Of a DNA stretch of 7,389 nt, positions 5,150-7,389 are shown one piece after another. A program made the translations under genes and the position numbers. This DNA is from Nitrosomonadales bacterium. Its GTDB lineage: Bacteria; Pseudomonadota; Gammaproteobacteria; Burkholderiales; Methylophilaceae. Position 1 is the first letter of the stretch. Each line of letters starts with the position of its first letter. The stretch spans positions 1-7,389 of the forward strand of contig JABHXS010000151.1 of assembly GCA_018657165.1 (NCBI GenBank), in the 5' to 3' direction. A model generated the notes under the pieces. It saw only the letters and a program-made list of their open reading frames with translations, was not told the origin of the DNA and did not search any database.

Positions 5150-6409
5150 ATGCATCTATCCGATTTAAAACATCTTCCTGTAACCGAACTAGTTGACCTA
5201 GCAAACTCTGACAAAATTGAGAATGCAGGAAGAATGCGCAAGCAAGATCTAATTTTTGCTATCTTAAAGAATAAAGCTAAAAATGGTGCTAAATTAATTG
5301 GAGATGGTACTTTAGAAGTATTACCAGATGGATTTGGTTTTTTAAGATCTCCTGATTCTTCATATCTTGCTGGTCCAGCAGATATATATGTTTCACCATC
5401 ACAAATTAGAAGATTTAATTTACACACTGGCGACACGATTGCTGGTGAAATTAGAACACCGAAAGATAGTGAGCGTTACTTTGCGTTAGTCAAAGTTGAT
5501 AAAGTTAATAATGATGCTCCTGAAAATACAAAGAATAAGATTTTATTTGAAAATCTAACTCCTATTCACCCTACAAAACCCCTCACATTAGAGAGAGATT
5601 CAAATGTTGAGGAAAATAATACAAGTCGAGTGATTGATATGGTTGCTCCAATCGGTAAAGGGCAAAGGGGTTTAATAGTAGCAAGCCCCAAGAGTGGTAA
5701 GACGGTTATGCTACAAAATATTGCACATGCAATAACAGCCAATCACCCTGATGTTTCTCTAATTGTTTTACTTATAGATGAAAGGCCAGAAGAAGTTACG
5801 GAAATGTCTAGGTCAGTTAAAGGTGAGGTTGTGGCTTCGACATTTGATGAGCCCGCTACGAGGCATGTTCAAGTTGCAGACATGGTTCTAGAGAAGGCTA
5901 AAAGATTAGTTGAGCATAAAAAAGATGTGGTTATTCTATTAGATTCAATCACAAGACTTGCAAGAGCTTACAATACTGTGATTCCATCATCAGGAAAAGT
6001 CTTAACTGGTGGTGTTGATGCAAATGCACTTCAAAGACCAAAACGTTTTTTTGGCGCAGCAAGAAATGTAGAGGAAGGTGGTTCGCTTACAATCCTTGCT
6101 ACTGCACTTGTTGAGACAGGCTCAAGGATGGATGATGTGATTTATGAAGAGTTCAAGGGTACAGGAAATATGGAAATTCACCTTGAAAGAAAAATGGCTG
6201 AAAAGAGAATTTATCCTGCAATCAATGTTAATAAATCAAGTACTAGAAGAGAAGAACTACTTATCCCATCTGATGTTCTGCAAAAGATATGGGTTTTAAG
6301 AAAATTACTTTACCCTATGGATGACCTAGATGCGATGGAGTTTCTTTTAGATAAGGTACGATCCACTAAAAATAACTCAGATTTTTTTGATAGCATGCGG
6401 AGAGGTTAA
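5150..6409 (+). CDS. rho: Transcription termination factor Rho
   Basis: Rho is the hexameric RNA-dependent ATPase and translocase that ends transcription at Rho-dependent sites. From the ATG at 5150 the product is 419 residues, exactly the E. coli length, and aligns without gaps by eye. It has an N-terminal helical domain (about 1-47, with RMRKQD at 28-33), the cold-shock-like RNA-binding domain with DGFGFLRS and SSYLAGP (about 48-118), the P-loop SPKSGKT (K181, K184, T185), Walker B VVILLDS with D265, the Q-loop region LTGGVDANAL and the R-loop/arginine-finger region EFKGTGNME to AEKRIYPAI. S179 and S182 replace proline and alanine of E. coli but keep the Walker A pattern. A longer reading from TTG at 5126 lies in trxA and is rejected. 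No Shine-Dalgarno sequence or RhoL-type leader ORF is seen. Confidence 0.98.
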   Translation: MHLSDLKHLPVTELVDLANSDKIENAGRMRKQDLIFAILKNKAKNGAKLIGDGTLEVLPDGFGFLRSPDSSYLAGPADIYVSPSQIRRFNLHTGDTIAGEIRTPKDSERYFALVKVDKVNNDAPENTKNKILFENLTPIHPTKPLTLERDSNVEENNTSRVIDMVAPIGKGQRGLIVASPKSGKTVMLQNIAHAITANHPDVSLIVLLIDERPEEVTEMSRSVKGEVVASTFDEPATRHVQVADMVLEKAKRLVEHKKDVVILLDSITRLARAYNTVIPSSGKVLTGGVDANALQRPKRFFGAARNVEEGGSLTILATALVETGSRMDDVIYEEFKGTGNMEIHLERKMAEKRIYPAINVNKSSTRREELLIPSDVLQKIWVLRKLLYPMDDLDAMEFLLDKVRSTKNNSDFFDSMRRG

Positions 6410-6424
6410 GAAACCAATTAAACA

Positions 6425-6452
6425 TTGATTTTTACAAAACTTTCTATAAAAT
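6425..6452 (+). promoter_or_regulatory. Possible sigma-70 promoter of rpmE
   Basis: TTGATT (6425-6430), a 16-bp spacer and TAAAAT (6447-6452) lie in the 79-bp gap after rho. Transcription would start near 6459, with a leader of about 30 bases. No clear terminator separates rho from this site, so rpmE may also receive read-through from trxA-rho. Confidence 0.45.
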
Positions 6453-6488
6453 ACGACATCTATTAAAGATTTTAAATTAGCAACTATT

Positions 6489-6689
6489 ATGAAAAAAGAC
6501 ATACACCCAAACTATCCAGAAATAAATGTAACATGCAGCTGTGGAAACACGTTCAAAACTCAATCAACCATGGCAAAAGATACGAATATTGAAGTTTGTG
6601 CTAAATGCCATCCGTTTTATACTGGAAAACAAAAAATACTTGATACAGCAGGACGTGTTGAGAAATTCAAACAAAAATACGGAATGTAA
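6489..6689 (+). CDS. rpmE: 50S ribosomal protein L31, zinc-binding (C+) type
   Basis: L31 sits at the intersubunit bridge of the 70S ribosome. The 66-residue protein (70 in E. coli) starts with the family signature MKKDIHPNYPEI and keeps all four zinc cysteines at the E. coli positions: C16 and C18 in TCSCGN, C37 and C40 in VCAKCHPFYTGKQ. It is therefore the zinc-containing form that zinc-starved bacteria often swap for a cysteine-free paralogue (YkgM/RpmE2). It ends in GRVEKFKQKYGM. No Shine-Dalgarno sequence is visible before the ATG. It follows rho, a common order in Proteobacteria, and ends 15 bp before a strong terminator. Confidence 0.98.
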   Translation: MKKDIHPNYPEINVTCSCGNTFKTQSTMAKDTNIEVCAKCHPFYTGKQKILDTAGRVEKFKQKYGM

Positions 6690-6704
6690 TTTATTTTCTG
6701 ATTT

Positions 6705-6734
6705 AAAAAAAGGCAGTTATCTGCCTTTTTTTTT
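6705..6734 (+). terminator. Intrinsic terminator after rpmE
   Basis: A run of A followed by GGCAG (to 6716), a four-base TTAT loop, and CTGCC then nine T (6726-6734). The five-pair G/C-containing core is extended by seven A-U pairs. It closes the trxA-rho-rpmE unit. It is symmetric enough to work from both sides, but no minus-strand gene is seen here. Confidence 0.93.
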
Positions 6735-6735
6735 A

Positions 6736-6744
6736 TGTCATAAT
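6736..6744 (+). promoter_or_regulatory. Possible extended -10 promoter for the glycosyltransferase gene
   Basis: TGTCATAAT is TGn plus CATAAT, one mismatch from consensus. It begins two bases after the terminator T run and would start transcription near 6751. Any -35 would fall in the terminator hairpin, and none is convincing. Confidence 0.35.
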
Positions 6745-6752
6745 CTGTGAAT

Positions 6753-7389
6753 ATGAAATTTGAACTAAATCATGATTGGCAGGGAAACATGTCCTCACCT
6801 CGATCTACACTTGGTGAAAAAACAAAAATTCATTTATTCCTTATTCTCTCAGTTATATGGATTTTTACTGGTCTAATTGGAAACTCTCCTTGGATACCAG
6901 CAGAATCTGAAAATATAAGTATAGTAATGGATATCGTTTTAAATAATTCTGTAATTACCCCCTTAGCGGCTAGCCAAGATTCGATAAATAATCCTCCCTT
7001 ATACCCTTTTATAGGGGCAGCTTTTGTTAAAATTTTTTCATCTATACTTGCCCATCATGATGCAATTAGGTTATCGAATTTTATTTGGATAAGCTTGACT
7101 CTGCTAACACTTGGCTTAACGACAAGAGAATTATGGGGGGTTGGCTTTGGAAGGCAGGCAGGTTTAATCTTTATTGCATCTATAGGGCTTATATTTAATC
7201 TACACACAATTCGCCCTGAAATTGCCACGCTGTTAGGTTTTGCTTTAGCGCTTTATGGTTTTGCTTTATATCAGCGTAGGCCATTGAGAGCTAGCTTGGT
7301 ATTAGGATTGGGTATTTCAATAATTTTTTTATCAAATGGGGCCTTATTCCTTTTAAGTATTTTTATAACTGCGCTTACTTTATTATTTT
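6753..7389 (+). CDS. ArnT/PMT-like membrane glycosyltransferase, 3' end cut off by the window
   Basis: An open frame of 212 codons runs off the end without a stop. The product is strongly hydrophobic, with likely membrane segments at about 27-43, 84-98, 108-123, 135-150, 157-173, 179-193 and 197-212. After the first segment comes a periplasmic loop with acidic E51, where this superfamily keeps its catalytic acid, then NNPPLYPFIGAAFVKIF (79-95), and HDAIRLSNFIW (102-112), resembling the PPLY...R-x-x-N pattern of GT39/GT83-type lipid-linked-sugar transferases such as ArnT. The family is recognisable but the sugar and acceptor are not. The start is uncertain: ATG at 6753 lacks a Shine-Dalgarno sequence, whereas the in-frame ATG at 6789 has AGGGA three bases upstream. 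Confidence 0.75.
   Translation, partial: MKFELNHDWQGNMSSPRSTLGEKTKIHLFLILSVIWIFTGLIGNSPWIPAESENISIVMDIVLNNSVITPLAASQDSINNPPLYPFIGAAFVKIFSSILAHHDAIRLSNFIWISLTLLTLGLTTRELWGVGFGRQAGLIFIASIGLIFNLHTIRPEIATLLGFALALYGFALYQRRPLRASLVLGLGISIIFLSNGALFLLSIFITALTLLF

Noticed and set aside
5113..5436. Minus-strand open frame of 107 codons opposite the start of rho
   Set aside because: It overlaps the conserved Rho N-terminal domain and the end of trxA, with no family resemblance and no ribosome binding site.
6402..6415. GGTT / AACC inverted repeat over the rho stop codon as a terminator
   Set aside because: Only four pairs and no T run follow, so it is too weak to call.
6541..6750. Plus-strand open frame overlapping rpmE and its terminator
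   Set aside because: It is out of frame with the clearly conserved L31 gene and reads straight through the terminator hairpin.

Overview
The window is a compact, AT-rich stretch of core bacterial chromosome with no mobile elements, tRNAs, CRISPR arrays or transferred cargo that I can see. The proteins (RsmH, RsmI, DolP, class II PyrC, Rho, zinc-type L31) look proteobacterial, and the trxA-rho-rpmE order and the RNase P RNA next to mraZ point to Betaproteobacteria. Low GC, short spacers, overlapping genes and a small RNase P RNA suggest a streamlined genome, for example an OM43 or Methylopumilus-like Methylophilaceae member. That placement is inference from general appearance, not from any comparison.

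The left half (1-4014) reads on the minus strand. In order of transcription it holds rsmI, pyrC, rnpB and then the head of the division and cell-wall (dcw) cluster: mraZ, rsmH, ftsL and the first codons of ftsI. rsmI and pyrC overlap by 11 bp. mraZ, rsmH, ftsL and ftsI are joined by three successive 4-base stop/start overlaps. Between rnpB and mraZ is a dense control region of about 180 bp. It contains the rnpB terminator, a mraZ promoter whose -35 lies in the terminator loop, three 10-bp-phased MraZ boxes, and a 17-bp hairpin followed by a U-rich run just before the mraZ ribosome binding site.

The right half (4085-7389) reads on the plus strand: dolP (BON-domain outer-membrane lipoprotein), trxA, rho, rpmE, a strong intrinsic terminator, and a truncated multi-membrane-span ArnT/PMT-like glycosyltransferase that runs off the end. 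rsmI and dolP diverge from a 70-bp region with overlapping promoter candidates.

Functional themes are cell division and wall synthesis (mraZ, rsmH, ftsL, ftsI), RNA processing, ribosome modification and structure (rnpB, rsmH, rsmI, rpmE), transcription termination (rho), redox (trxA), pyrimidine synthesis (pyrC) and envelope (dolP, glycosyltransferase). RsmH and RsmI modify the same 16S rRNA nucleotide. I see no undescribed multi-gene system. The most interesting unexplained structure is the mraZ leader hairpin overlapping the MraZ operator.
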